Assembly (NCBI GenBank): GCA_023336205.1 | Contig: JALQCR010000021.1 | Span: 1 to 64,000 of the forward strand | DNA length: 64,000 nucleotides | Direction: 5' to 3' | Origin: Pseudanabaena sp. Salubria-1 | GTDB lineage: Bacteria > Cyanobacteriota > Cyanobacteriia > Pseudanabaenales > Pseudanabaenaceae | In this document: piece by piece, positions 1 through 8,697 of the stretch | Layout: each line of letters starts with the position of its first letter | How positions within the stretch are numbered: the stretch's first letter is position 1 | Translations under genes and position numbers: made by a program | The notes under the pieces: model-generated | Database searches by the model: none | Seen by the model: the letters and a program-made list of their open reading frames with translations, nothing else | What the model was told of the DNA's origin: nothing

Positions 1-1
1 C

Positions 2-109
2 CATATTAAAAATCTAGATCAAGTTAAAAGTGTAAATATAGATTGTGAAGATCTAACTTTTTTGTTGTGGCTTAAGCTACAGGGAAAAGCATTTTATTTC
101 AGCTTATAA
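2..109 (+). CDS. 3' end of an unidentified protein gene (partial)
   Basis: An open frame enters from the left edge and stops with TAA at 107-109. The 35 visible residues are mixed polar and hydrophobic, ending in LWLKLQGKAFYFSL. They contain no motif that I recognise. The next open frame begins two bases after the stop in another frame, so the two could be adjacent genes or one frameshifted gene. This is a weak call that depends on sequence to the left of the window. Confidence 0.3.
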   Translation, partial: HIKNLDQVKSVNIDCEDLTFLLWLKLQGKAFYFSL

Positions 110-111
110 AG

Positions 112-336
112 ATGTTAATTGATAAAGATAATGTTGTTTTCTCTCAAACAGGACGACTACAAAAAGAGATAAGTGGTGCTCTTAATGCCAGTATTTTTAA
201 TGATGCTAAAGTTGAATTAAATAAAGTTAAAACGTATAAAATTATTCAAATTACTATTAACATTAATTTGAATAATTTTATGGCTTGGTTGTCTGGATCA
301 AGGGAGTTTATACCTTTACTTTTAGAAACCATGTAA
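112..336 (+). CDS. Small hypothetical protein, uncertain
   Basis: A 74-residue frame from ATG 112 to TAA 334-336. There is no clear Shine-Dalgarno sequence. The product is AT-rich in codon use and Ile/Asn-rich, with a stretch of isoleucines around residues 43-51. No domain is recognised. It could be a real small gene, the continuation of the frame ending at 109 after a frameshift, or chance. No repeat or IS end is visible nearby. Confidence 0.25.
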   Translation: MLIDKDNVVFSQTGRLQKEISGALNASIFNDAKVELNKVKTYKIIQITININLNNFMAWLSGSREFIPLLLETM

Positions 337-436
337 GAATTACTTGCTGAGGTCTAAAGCTCTAAGAGATCCCACTCAATTCTTTGAAAAGTGGGGCATG
401 GGGGATCTAGTCCAGTTCCTAATTTTAGGCTCAATC

Positions 437-482
437 AAAACCTCAGAAGACGAGTAGCGCCGCTACTCGTCTTCTGGTTTTA
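437..482. repeat. Long palindrome, 16-bp GC-rich stem
   Basis: Arms 444-459 and 461-476 are perfectly complementary around one base. The stem extends outward through an A-rich/T-rich pair with one mismatch. It ends in TTTT on the + strand and so could also terminate transcription arriving from the left. It belongs to the modular palindromes found throughout the window. Confidence 0.7.
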
Positions 483-530
483 AGTCCTAACAAGACTAGC
501 GACAGCGACAGTACTTTGCAGAATACCTGT

Positions 531-559
531 AAGGTTGCGCCCCTGAGGGGCGCAACCTT
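531..559. repeat. Palindrome with 13-bp stem and TGA loop
   Basis: Arms 531-543 and 547-559 (AAGGTTGCGCCCC and its complement) flank a three-base loop. There is no T-tract, so it is more likely a dispersed palindrome than a terminator. Confidence 0.65.
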
Positions 560-735
560 ATAGACTTGGGTGTGTAATTAATTAAGTGTGTCTACTTATA
601 ATTAACAATCCTGAATTATTTACACAATACATCAGTGAAAGGGTTATTGTTTTATCTATGCGATGGCAAGTATGTACAATAGTAAATTATTATTTAAGAT
701 AAAGATTTTAAACATCACACATTTAGAGGACTGTT

Positions 736-978
736 ATGGCAGGTACTACTGGAGAACGCCCATTTTCCGACATTATTACTAGCGTTCGTTATTGGCTAAT
801 CCACAGCCTTACCATCCCTGCGTTGTTTTTGGCAGGTTGGCTATTTGTAAGCACAGGCTTAGCTTATGACGTATTTGGCACACCACGCCCCAACGAGTAT
901 TACAGTCAAGATCGTCAGACCGCACCTCTTGTAACTGATCGCTACAATCCCGCCAAAGATATCCAAATGGGTAAATAG
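736..978 (+). CDS. psbE: Cytochrome b559 alpha subunit
   Basis: Photosystem II reaction-centre subunit in the thylakoid membrane. It pairs with PsbF to hold the cytochrome b559 haem, which protects PSII and is needed for assembly. The 80 residues match the family length. The N-terminal MAGTTGERPFSDIITSVRYW is characteristic. The haem-ligand histidine is in the IHSLTIP segment before the single membrane helix, followed by the conserved FGTPRPNEY lumenal stretch. GAGGA at 726-730 supports the start. It is the first gene of psbEFLJ, all on the same strand with short gaps. Confidence 0.98.
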   Translation: MAGTTGERPFSDIITSVRYWLIHSLTIPALFLAGWLFVSTGLAYDVFGTPRPNEYYSQDRQTAPLVTDRYNPAKDIQMGK

Positions 979-1070
979 CGCTTGGCTCAAAGCATTTCGT
1001 TAAGTTTGTAGCTATAAACTTAACGACCAAAATCAACGACCAAAATCAACGCATCCAATAATTAATAACT

Positions 1071-1205
1071 ATGGCAAGCAATAATCCTAATCAACCTGTT
1101 CAATATCCTGTATTCACTTTCCGTTGGCTAGCAGTTCACGGTTTAGGCGTTCCTACCGTGTTCTTCATTGGTGCGATCGCAGCTATGCAATTCATCAGCC
1201 GCTAA
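1071..1205 (+). CDS. psbF: Cytochrome b559 beta subunit
   Basis: Encodes 44 residues, the usual PsbF length. It supplies the second axial histidine for the b559 haem (FRWLAVHGLGVPTVFF), which starts the single membrane helix and ends in AAMQFISR, the conserved C-terminus. It lies 92 bases after psbE in the psbEFLJ order seen in nearly all cyanobacteria. The start ATG has only a weak upstream ribosome site, but length and conservation fix it. Confidence 0.97.
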   Translation: MASNNPNQPVQYPVFTFRWLAVHGLGVPTVFFIGAIAAMQFISR

Positions 1206-1278
1206 TTGAAACTCATTTCAGTTTTGCTTTTGATTAAACTAAACTTTTTCCTTTTTCCTTTTACCTTCTTACCCTCCT

Positions 1279-1395
1279 ATGGCTCCTAAAAACCCTAACA
1301 GCCAACCTGTAGAGTTGAACCGTACTTCTCTCTTCTTGGGACTACTGCTGATTTTCGTGACTGTGCTACTTTTTTCCAGTTATTTCTTCAACTAG
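1279..1395 (+). CDS. psbL: Photosystem II protein L
   Basis: A 38-residue single-helix PSII core subunit involved in QA-side electron transfer and dimer stability. The visible sequence has the polar N-terminus APKNPNSQPVELNRTSL followed by one hydrophobic helix and the conserved C-terminal SSYFFN. Length and motif are typical. It is the third gene of the psbEFLJ operon, 73 bases after psbF. Confidence 0.97.
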   Translation: MAPKNPNSQPVELNRTSLFLGLLLIFVTVLLFSSYFFN

Positions 1396-1441
1396 TTTTG
1401 CAATTCATTTCATAAAATCATTTTATCTGGAGGTTTAATTC

Positions 1442-1561
1442 ATGCTTCAAAATGGACGTATTCCGCTTTGGGTAGTTGCCACAGTTGCTGGTACTGGCGT
1501 ACTGGTTGTTGTCGGTCTATTCTTTTATGGTTCCTACGTAGGGCTTGGCTCTGCCAGCTAA
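1442..1561 (+). CDS. psbJ: Photosystem II protein J
   Basis: A 39-residue PSII subunit that helps control plastoquinone exchange and forward electron flow. After a short polar start (LQNGRIPLW) there is one glycine- and valine-rich membrane helix, then the family-typical FFYGSYVGLGSAS end. A perfect GGAGG at 1429-1433 precedes the ATG by eight bases, the strongest ribosome site in the operon. It is the last gene before a strong hairpin terminator. Confidence 0.97.
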   Translation: MLQNGRIPLWVVATVAGTGVLVVVGLFFYGSYVGLGSAS

Positions 1562-1569
1562 ATTCCCAT

Positions 1570-1606
1570 AAAAAAAGGGGGAGCGCAATGCGCTCCCCCT
1601 TTTTTT
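1570..1606. terminator. Bidirectional terminator of psbJ and the GST gene
   Basis: A 10-bp GC-rich stem (GGGGGAGCGC at 77-86 of the line, closing at 1590-1599) is flanked by seven A and seven T. It therefore works as an intrinsic terminator on both strands, between convergent psbJ and the GST gene whose stop lies at 1605. Confidence 0.85.
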
Positions 1607-2159
1607 ATTCAATACCTAAAATTGCTTTTTTGTATGCTGGGCGATCGCTAATCCGTTTCATGTAAGCATCGATCGCAGGGTAGTCAGCATAGGACATTTG
1701 CACCATCATAATTGCGTAGCCAAGAATCGTGCCAACGGCTATATCAGATACGGTGAGATAATCGCCAGTAATATAAGAATTTTTTTCAAGAATCTTGTTT
1801 AAGCCACTAAGCAATCGAGGAGCTTCTTTTTCGCGAGTTTCAGCGATAAATAAGCCATTACCCAGCGTAGAATTTGCAAACAAGACCCATTGAGAGGCGA
1901 TCGCTCTTTCTTCTAAAGTTTTTACCTCTGCATATTTATCGGCAAGGTACAGCAAAATTGCGCCTGACTCCCATAGTAGAAAATCACCATCTGCGATCGC
2001 GGGTACTTTACCAAAGGGATTAATTGCCAAGAATTCGGGCTGCAAATGTTCTCCAACTTTCATGTCAAGTAGTTGAAGCTCATAAGGAGCTTGCAATTCT
2101 TCTAGATACCATTTGACGATTGAGGCGCGACTTCTTGCACCACCATAGAGTTTTATCAT
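1605..2159 (-). CDS. Glutathione S-transferase family protein
   Basis: A 184-residue cytosolic GST. The N-terminal thioredoxin-like domain (about 1-75) has the glutathione-contact segments: SRASIVKWYLEEL near the catalytic loop, the cis-Pro FGKVPAIAD stretch and the WESGAILLYLADKY SNAIL-like motif. The C-terminal helical domain contains ITGDYLTVSDIAVG, the N-capping box region of GSTs. Family members conjugate or reduce electrophiles using glutathione. The substrate cannot be told. It is convergent with psbJ, sharing the terminator, and is slightly shorter than the typical 200-220 residues. Confidence 0.9.
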   Translation of the reverse strand: MIKLYGGARSRASIVKWYLEELQAPYELQLLDMKVGEHLQPEFLAINPFGKVPAIADGDFLLWESGAILLYLADKYAEVKTLEERAIASQWVLFANSTLGNGLFIAETREKEAPRLLSGLNKILEKNSYITGDYLTVSDIAVGTILGYAIMMVQMSYADYPAIDAYMKRISDRPAYKKAILGIE

Positions 2160-2280
2160 CGGGTTTTCTCCAATTATTTATAGAAGACAAGGATAGTGAT
2201 TTGCGATACCTCTATCTTCGGATAAGCAATCGCCAGTATATAAGATCGAGGGGACACAGCATGTTCCTCTGATCGTATGA

Positions 2281-2329
2281 AGCCAAAAAGAGAGAGGTAG
2301 AGCTTCGCTCTACCTCTCTCTTTTTGGCT
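2281..2329. terminator. 23-bp perfect hairpin after the Rieske gene
   Basis: Arms 2281-2303 and 2307-2329 are perfectly complementary around TTC. The outer stem is A-rich on one side and T-rich on the other. It lies just past the stop of the minus-strand Rieske gene and may act as its terminator. It also fits the dispersed palindrome class (GAGCTTCGCTC core). Confidence 0.75.
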
Positions 2330-2344
2330 TTAAAGGAGCTATCG

Positions 2345-3775
2345 CTATAAATTGCGTAATGGAATTTCTTGACCGTAGATAAACTTCTGCTCTAGGCTGT
2401 TACATATTAACCATAAAGCGATCGCGATCGCCATAGGAATAGAACTTAGCAAAATCACTAGCAAATTTGCAGGGGCAAAAAAGTAGCTAATTAAGGGGCT
2501 GATTGTCCATGCGATCGCGGCGACAATTTTACTTGCGGTTTTAATTCGTCGCACATTTCTCAACGCTTGACTGCAACTCGCACATTTAGAAGTATGAGAA
2601 TGATAACGATCTAAGAGCGCCTCTTTAATTAAAGGGAGTGCTAGCTGTTTTCCAGCAAAAGGATCAGCTTCATACCTGTTAACCCATTTGCGCAATTCAG
2701 AAACATAGGTATCAGCTGAAGTTGCTAAATAGAAAGCTTTAGCATAATTCCCATTGCTCTCTGGCATGGTAAGAGCTTGCTCTAGATAACGTTCTTGATA
2801 GTGCAAAAAAATCTGATCGTCTTCTAGAATTCCATTCTGTCCAATGTGCGAATACCAACGCGGAGTGATGCTAATGAAGAATCTCGGAATTGCAGAGCTG
2901 AATTGAAAAGGGAATCTGGCAAATAAACGGCATTCCCCCTTGCGAGTTGGAGTGGCATAAACCACTGTCATCGTTCTACCAAATTGTTTGGAAGTGAGTT
3001 CATGCCACATTGTCGCAGGAGCGATAAAAGTAGTATCTTGTTTCCCTAATTTTCCACGTCTAGGCCCCTCTTCCCATATACCATTAAAACCATTTTTATT
3101 GCTTTCAAGAATCTCTAATACCATTGGAGCCGCATTGGCACGATTACCAACTGACTTATGATGCGTAAATGGAAGATGACTCGCATCAAGAACGTTTTCT
3201 AAAAGAGTAAGTGCATCATAGGGCAAGTCACGAAATGTCCCAAAGAGTGTCCATTTTTCCGTCTCGGTTTCTAGAGGTTCGATAATTGGGATTTTGACTT
3301 GAGATGCGTTTTCTGGGTTGCCCGCGTAAATAAATAACAGTCCTTGACGCACAGCAGTGGGTAATGCTGCTACACAAGCTCGCTTAGAAGTATGAGCAGT
3401 TCCTCCTTCGGGTTGCTGGGGAATGCGATCGCAACTTCCATCACCTTTAAAAGCCCAGCCGTGATAGGGACATTCTAATAAGCCATCTTCAGCAATTCTA
3501 CCTTCCGACAGAGGCACGAGGCGATGGGGACAGCGATCGTCAAAGGCTTTCCATGCATTAGTATGACGATCCCACCAAATCACCAGATCTCGCTCTAACA
3601 AGGTGAATTTTGACGGTTTAGCTTTGTCTAAGTCTTCGATATAAAAGACGGGATACCAAACCTCTTGCCAGTCAAAGCGATCAGGATCTAGTCCGCCCGC
3701 AGGTAAACTTTGAGCTTGGGAATCGTTATGGTAAAGATTTTCTCTCAGTAAAATATTTGCAGTCATGACAGCCAA
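2345..3775 (-). CDS. Rieske [2Fe-2S] oxygenase, PaO/Tic55-like
   Basis: A 476-residue non-haem iron oxygenase of the pheophorbide a oxygenase/CAO/Tic55/PTC52 group. The Rieske motif CPH...CPYHGW (C-x-H-x16-C-x2-H) is near residues 82-105. The mononuclear iron region follows, including DASHLPFTHHKSVG. The C-terminus has a CASC (CxxC) motif and two hydrophobic segments (about 415-455), as in the thylakoid or envelope-bound plant relatives. Family members oxidise chlorophyll-derived tetrapyrroles or related rings, using ferredoxin. The exact substrate is unknown. It is transcribed alone. Confidence 0.88.
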   Translation of the reverse strand: MAVMTANILLRENLYHNDSQAQSLPAGGLDPDRFDWQEVWYPVFYIEDLDKAKPSKFTLLERDLVIWWDRHTNAWKAFDDRCPHRLVPLSEGRIAEDGLLECPYHGWAFKGDGSCDRIPQQPEGGTAHTSKRACVAALPTAVRQGLLFIYAGNPENASQVKIPIIEPLETETEKWTLFGTFRDLPYDALTLLENVLDASHLPFTHHKSVGNRANAAPMVLEILESNKNGFNGIWEEGPRRGKLGKQDTTFIAPATMWHELTSKQFGRTMTVVYATPTRKGECRLFARFPFQFSSAIPRFFISITPRWYSHIGQNGILEDDQIFLHYQERYLEQALTMPESNGNYAKAFYLATSADTYVSELRKWVNRYEADPFAGKQLALPLIKEALLDRYHSHTSKCASCSQALRNVRRIKTASKIVAAIAWTISPLISYFFAPANLLVILLSSIPMAIAIALWLICNSLEQKFIYGQEIPLRNL

Positions 3776-4050
3776 AGCGATCGCATTGTAAAGTTATATA
3801 TAGTTTAGCCTGTGATCGTAAATATATTGGTATGAATCTCACGAAAGTAATCGCCAGCTCTTACATATTCTTTCCTGCTCCCCAAAACACCTACTGAGCC
3901 TAAATCTTTATAAATCCTGAGTTTCAGCTTTTCTCACAGACATAGCATTATAATTTTCACTAAGTAGTTGAATTATTTACCATAGAGTCGAGTTGAAAGT
4001 CTTGAAATATCAGAAAACAGATCTTAAACAGATTCTATATAGAAATACTC

Positions 4051-5481
4051 ATGGAATTCCTATCAAATACAGTTGCATTATCACGAATGCAATTTGCTTT
4101 AACTGCAATTTTTCATATGCTTTGGCCAGTATTGACAACTGGTATGGGTATATTTTTGGTAATCGTAGAAGGGATGTGGCTAAAAACTAAAAATCCTGAT
4201 TATTATCGTCATGCTAGATTTTGGGCAAAACTTTATGTTCTTAATTTTGGGATTGGTGTAGCTTCAGGGCTACCAATGGAATTTCAGTTCGGTACTAACT
4301 GGGCTCCATTTTCGGAAGCCGTAGGAGACTTTTTTGGGAGTATTCTTGGTTTTGAAGGTGCAGTTGCTTTCATGCTAGAAGCAGGTTTTCTCGGCATTAT
4401 GCTATTTGGTTGGGAGCGAGTGCCGCCCGTTATCCACTATTTTGCAACGATTATGGTTGCCTTTGGTGCAAACCTATCAACCGTCTGGATTTTAGTGGCT
4501 AATTCTTGGTTGCAAACACCAGCAGGCGGAGATTTTGTTGGCGGTAAATTCATAGTCAGTGACTATTTTCAAGCGATTATGAATCCTTTCGCATTCAAGA
4601 GCATTCTACATATGTTCTTCGGTACTTTAGAGACTTCTCTGTTTGTGATCGGTGGCATTAGCGCTTGGTATATTCTCAATCAGCGTCAAGCAGAATTTTT
4701 TGCAAAATCTTTCAAAATAGCTTTAGCGACAGCGATCGCCGTGGCTCCCTTACAAATCTACATTGGACATTTAAGCGCCGAACAGGTTTACCAATATCAG
4801 CCCAGTAAATTAGCGGCAATGGAGGCAAAATGGGAAACTTCTCCAGCAGGAGAACCTGCCGATTGGAGCTTACTCGCAATCCCCAATAATAAGACTCAAA
4901 GTAATGATTGGGAAATTAGAGTTCCTAACGGATTGGGATACATTTTAGAATTCAAGAAAAATTTGACTGAGCCAGTATTAGGATTAAAGGAATGGAAACC
5001 CGCAGACCGTCCACGCATGGTGGGACTCGTTTATTATTCTTTTAGAATCATGAGTGGGATTGGGTTCTTCTTAGTAGGATTGATGCTGTGGAGTGTTGTT
5101 CAATGGCTAAGAGGTAAATTATCAAGTGAAGCGATCTCCTCACAGAAATGGCTAATGCGAGGATGGATATTTGCTGCGCCACTGGGATATATTGCCGTGG
5201 AATCAGGTTGGATTGTGCGCTGTGTCGGCAGACAACCTTGGGTCGTCTATGGGCAGATTCGCACCGCCGATGGTGTATCTAACATACCTGCAAGTAATGT
5301 TTTGACTTCTTTATCAATTTTTACGGTCATCTATTCAATTCTCTTCGTTTCCACACTCTATTTTGGTAGTCGCATTATTCGGAAAGGTGCAAATTTAGAA
5401 TTACCAATCCCAGGAGAAGAAATAGTTCTTGCCCCTGCGGAACATATTGAAGATAGCCGTCCTGTGGAAGCGCAACAATAA
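4051..5481 (+). CDS. cydA: Cytochrome bd-type oxidase subunit I
   Basis: A 476-residue membrane quinol oxidase subunit carrying haems b558, b595 and d. It oxidises plastoquinol or ubiquinol and reduces O2 to water without pumping protons. The conserved N-terminal segment LSRMQFALTAIFHMLW carries a haem-ligand histidine. FEGAVAFMLEAGFLGI holds the two conserved glutamates. GRQPWVVYGQIRT is the family signature. The Q-loop (about 255-330) is of the short CioA/cyanide-insensitive type. cydB follows 13 bases after the stop. Confidence 0.96.
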   Translation: MEFLSNTVALSRMQFALTAIFHMLWPVLTTGMGIFLVIVEGMWLKTKNPDYYRHARFWAKLYVLNFGIGVASGLPMEFQFGTNWAPFSEAVGDFFGSILGFEGAVAFMLEAGFLGIMLFGWERVPPVIHYFATIMVAFGANLSTVWILVANSWLQTPAGGDFVGGKFIVSDYFQAIMNPFAFKSILHMFFGTLETSLFVIGGISAWYILNQRQAEFFAKSFKIALATAIAVAPLQIYIGHLSAEQVYQYQPSKLAAMEAKWETSPAGEPADWSLLAIPNNKTQSNDWEIRVPNGLGYILEFKKNLTEPVLGLKEWKPADRPRMVGLVYYSFRIMSGIGFFLVGLMLWSVVQWLRGKLSSEAISSQKWLMRGWIFAAPLGYIAVESGWIVRCVGRQPWVVYGQIRTADGVSNIPASNVLTSLSIFTVIYSILFVSTLYFGSRIIRKGANLELPIPGEEIVLAPAEHIEDSRPVEAQQ

Positions 5482-5494
5482 ACAATCAAAAACT

Positions 5495-6508
5495 ATGGAA
5501 GCTCTTCAGCATTTTTTGCCTCAAGTTTGGTTTGTGATTTTAGGATTATTTTTACTTTTGTACGTCTTACTTGACGGATTTGATTTGGGTGTAGGAATTC
5601 TCTCTCTAACTTCCTCTAACGAAGAACGTCGCAGTATGCTGATGACAAGCTTGGGGAATGTTTGGGATGCTAATGAAACTTGGCTAGTCCTAATGGGTGG
5701 TGCTTTGTTTGGCGCATTTCCCCTCGCCTATAGCACAATTCTCTCATCTCTCTATATTCCCATCATGGGAATGTTATTTGGACTAATTTTTCGAGCCGTA
5801 GCCTTTGAGTTTCGTGAGCATTCTAATCGTAAATTCTTTTGGAACTATGCTTTTGGCATTGGTAGCTTTTTAGCCGCACTTAATCAGGGATTTGCGCTAG
5901 GCAGCGTTTTAGAAGGCATTAAGGTTGATGCCGATGGGCATTTTATTGGTGGTACATGGGATTGGTTAAGTTGGCAATCATTATTAGTTGCGCTCACTTT
6001 AATTCAGGGCTATGTTCTGATTGGTTCTACCTATCTGATTATAAAAACTGAAGGAGAGCTACAGGAAACTCATTACCGAACAGCAAAAATTGCAGCTTGG
6101 ACTACGCTCATCGGTGCTGTGCTAATTACCGTGATCACGCCAATTTTTTATGAAAGCGCTAGAGCAAGGCTATTAGAGCCACCTCTACTCTACTTATTCG
6201 CACTCATTCCGATCTTGGGGATATTACTAATTTGGCAATTAATTAGCAGTTTAAATCGTAAGGCTGAAGTTGCTCCTTTTGTGTGGACTGCCCTGTTATT
6301 TCTTCTAACATTTTTAGGATTGGGGCTAATCGTATTTCCAATTATTATTCCTAATCAAATCACGATTTATCAAGCGGCGGCCTCTCCTAGCGCTTTAGTA
6401 TTCATGCTGATTTTTGTTGGATTTCTGATTCCGATTATGCTTTTCTACAACATTTATCAATATATTGTTTTTCGTGGTAAGGTTTCGGGTAGTGCTTATC
6501 ACGACTAG
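5495..6508 (+). CDS. cydB: Cytochrome bd-type oxidase subunit II
   Basis: A 337-residue integral membrane partner of CydA. The signature YVLLDGFDLGVGIL lies in the first helix and GNVWDANETWLVLMGGALFGAFP near residue 55, both typical of CydB. About eight to nine membrane segments are visible. The start ATG at 5495 gives MEALQHFLPQ; an upstream in-frame extension would overlap cydA and is not expected. No small CydX-like frame is evident between cydB and the hairpin. Confidence 0.96.
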   Translation: MEALQHFLPQVWFVILGLFLLLYVLLDGFDLGVGILSLTSSNEERRSMLMTSLGNVWDANETWLVLMGGALFGAFPLAYSTILSSLYIPIMGMLFGLIFRAVAFEFREHSNRKFFWNYAFGIGSFLAALNQGFALGSVLEGIKVDADGHFIGGTWDWLSWQSLLVALTLIQGYVLIGSTYLIIKTEGELQETHYRTAKIAAWTTLIGAVLITVITPIFYESARARLLEPPLLYLFALIPILGILLIWQLISSLNRKAEVAPFVWTALLFLLTFLGLGLIVFPIIIPNQITIYQAAASPSALVFMLIFVGFLIPIMLFYNIYQYIVFRGKVSGSAYHD

Positions 6509-6582
6509 TAGTTATTTAGTTTAAGGCAACTCCCTAAGTTTAGTGATGAGATATTAAATATGCGGTTTAAATATGCTGTTCT

Positions 6583-6622
6583 AGTAGTAAGAAGACAGCA
6601 TCAATGCTGTCTTCTTACTACT
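6583..6622. terminator. 18-bp hairpin between convergent cydB and an oxidase gene
   Basis: Arms 6583-6600 and 6605-6622 are exactly complementary around TCAA. There is no long T-run. The hairpin overlaps the last codons of the minus-strand FAD gene (stop at 6618-6620) and probably limits read-through from both sides. Confidence 0.7.
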
Positions 6623-7949
6623 GCCAGCCTCTCATTTTGTCAGGATTCATCAGTCCGTAAGGATCGACCATGCGCTTGAAGTTTAGTTGATCGTAATCAA
6701 TTGTCTTCATACCTCCATCTTCGAGAATATAGGTGTGAGGATTAGCGATAAATACGCCCTGTGATTCGTGATATTGAATAATTGCATTTAGGCGATCGCC
6801 ATCAGTAAATCTCACAACTTGAATCGCCGCAGGAATTACGACTCCATTCACCTTAATAAACTCCAAATGCATCATCACTTCATCGCCAAAATACTCGTAC
6901 ATCTGCTGCACAAGTTCTAGTTTCGGATCATTCAAAAATAGGCTCTGGAGATAAGTTAGGGAAGGATCGACAGCACGAGCATGTAGGGTCGTGTGATTCC
7001 AAGTGAACTCAACTAGACTAATACCTTTGCTAGCTTCTTGAGCGCTTTTTTCGTAGCATATTTCGCCCTGAAATTCTTGGACAAGGCTTGCAAACGGCTC
7101 GCGATCGCTCTCAGCAACTAGCACTAGAGCACAATGAGCGCCTGTCAGAATATAGCTTTGTAAAGCCACAAAATAGCTTGGAATCGGTGCAGCATGAATG
7201 CTAATCATTTTTTTGATAATGCCGTCACTATTGCCGAGGGCTTGTCCAAATCTAGCGGCGGTCATGAAATCGGTGAAGCTAACAATACATTCCATCCATG
7301 CATAGGCTGGCGCAAGGGGAACTTCCAGTTCAGTAATAATGCCATTAGTTCCATAGGCATGATTGACCTTTTGGACATCATCACCTCGTAATTCAATGAT
7401 GCGCGGCTCATCTTCGAGGGTAACTACACGTACAGCTCTCAAGTTACCGCGATCGCGCAATTGCCCATACATAACAGAGCCAATCCCGCCACTTCCACCA
7501 GAGATAAATCCACCGACCGTAGCAATTCTATAGGTAGATGGAACCATACGTGATTCCCATCCAATCTCTTGAGCTTGTTTGTCGAGTGCAGCTAGTTTCA
7601 CGCCCGTCTCTACGCGAGCTAATCCTGCTTTAATCCATTTGATTTCTTGTAAGCGTGAAGTTTCTAAAATTATGCCACCTTTGAGCGGTGTGCATTGTCC
7701 ATAGTTCCCAGTCCCACTCCCGCGCAATGTGAGCGGGATTTGATATTTTACAGAGGCTTTAGCTATTCTCAATACCTCGCTTTCATTTTTGGGTCGGACT
7801 ACTATATCGCCAACTTTGCCAGTCAGTAACGGAACAAGCACTGGACTAAAATGAAAATAATCCTCTGAGAGTTTAGCGACTTGGGTCGGATTTGCGATCG
7901 CTTCGATGCCAGATAGTTCTTCTAATAGATTTTCTAAAGATATTTGCAT
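6618..7949 (-). CDS. FAD-binding oxidoreductase, GlcD/VAO type
   Basis: A 443-residue flavoprotein of the FAD_binding_4 (GlcD, PCMH) superfamily. The FAD pyrophosphate-binding region PLTLRGSGTGNYGQCTPLKGG lies near residue 95, and the second FAD stretch with GGFISGGSGGIGSVMYG near 146-162. The C-terminal half is the substrate cap. Relatives oxidise 2-hydroxy acids such as glycolate or lactate, often with a CCG Fe-S partner, but no GlcF-like gene is next to it. The substrate is therefore open. It is convergent with cydB. Confidence 0.85.
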   Translation of the reverse strand: MQISLENLLEELSGIEAIANPTQVAKLSEDYFHFSPVLVPLLTGKVGDIVVRPKNESEVLRIAKASVKYQIPLTLRGSGTGNYGQCTPLKGGIILETSRLQEIKWIKAGLARVETGVKLAALDKQAQEIGWESRMVPSTYRIATVGGFISGGSGGIGSVMYGQLRDRGNLRAVRVVTLEDEPRIIELRGDDVQKVNHAYGTNGIITELEVPLAPAYAWMECIVSFTDFMTAARFGQALGNSDGIIKKMISIHAAPIPSYFVALQSYILTGAHCALVLVAESDREPFASLVQEFQGEICYEKSAQEASKGISLVEFTWNHTTLHARAVDPSLTYLQSLFLNDPKLELVQQMYEYFGDEVMMHLEFIKVNGVVIPAAIQVVRFTDGDRLNAIIQYHESQGVFIANPHTYILEDGGMKTIDYDQLNFKRMVDPYGLMNPDKMRGWQ

Positions 7950-7978
7950 ATTTACTAATTTTTGTTATCTCACTATCC

Positions 7979-8061
7979 TAATACCAATTCTTTAAAGTGT
8001 AGTCACGCTTACGGGTTTGAGCGCAAAACGCTTTAAATACGTTTATGTCCGTCCAAACCTA
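7979..8061. repeat. Left part of a palindromic repeat interrupted by IS630-type element
   Basis: The sequence begins ATACCAATTC and contains the GGTTTGAGCGCAAAACGCT module shared with several other intergenic repeats. It runs to the TA target of the inserted IS. The matching half resumes after 9123. The two together resemble one dispersed element. Confidence 0.5.
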
Positions 8062-8095
8062 CAGCAAATACCGATCAAACCCGCCACAAAAGGAG

Positions 8096-8671
8096 CTAAC
8101 TAAAAGGGTCGAAGCAGAGCCCACAATGATGAAACCAATTAAGAGCATCTTCATCAGTAATAGAATTAATAGCCATAGTAATTGCGTCGTCAAGAGCCGA
8201 AATTGTGCGAGCTTTAGCCGAGCGAATAATCTCTTTTAATTTTGACCAACATAACTCGATTGGCGATAAATCAGGAGAATAGGGAGGGATGAACTTAACC
8301 TGAGCACCAACGGATTCAATTAGGGTTTTAGCCATTGCAGCGTAATGTACAGGCAAATTATCCATAGCGACAATTGCCCCAACCCATAACCGAGGCAATA
8401 GTATTTTCTCAATGAAAACCAAAAAACTGGCGGTGTTGAGACTACCAGCAAAAGTCATCGCAGCAATCAACCCTTCATCACTCATGGCTCCAATTAAAGT
8501 GATGTTTCTACCTTTGTTACCTGGACGGTCATCATATACCCTACATCCTCCTTGACATCTACCATAAAGCCTCGTCATCGCTAGATTTAGCCCTGTCTCG
8601 TCAATGAATACAAGGTTTTTGACATCTATCGTATCTAGCCAACGACGAAACTCATAACGCAATTTTTTCAC
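8096..8671 (-). CDS. IS630 transposase, DDE catalytic part (orfB)
   Basis: A 191-residue catalytic domain. The first Asp is in FIDETGLN, the second in VAMDNLPVH and the Glu in YSPDLSPIELCWSKLK, the classic IS630 D-D-E pattern. It lacks a DNA-binding N-terminus, which orfA supplies. A run of nine A on the coding strand close to the end of orfA (about 8702-8710) is a plausible programmed frameshift site. The frame upstream of the first ATG may therefore be part of a fused product. Confidence 0.9.
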   Translation of the reverse strand: MKKLRYEFRRWLDTIDVKNLVFIDETGLNLAMTRLYGRCQGGCRVYDDRPGNKGRNITLIGAMSDEGLIAAMTFAGSLNTASFLVFIEKILLPRLWVGAIVAMDNLPVHYAAMAKTLIESVGAQVKFIPPYSPDLSPIELCWSKLKEIIRSAKARTISALDDAITMAINSITDEDALNWFHHCGLCFDPFS

Positions 8672-8697
8672 TCTTTCTGTCGCTTGTTCGCTGGCTA

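Larger units (their letters stand above)
337..735. other. Intergenic region upstream of psbE
   Basis: About 400 bases without a convincing gene. It holds two strong hairpins, at 437-482 and 531-559, and then the AT-rich leader of the psb operon. A GAGGA ribosome-binding site lies at 726-730, six bases before the psbE start. No clear sigma-70 pair can be named with confidence. Confidence 0.6.
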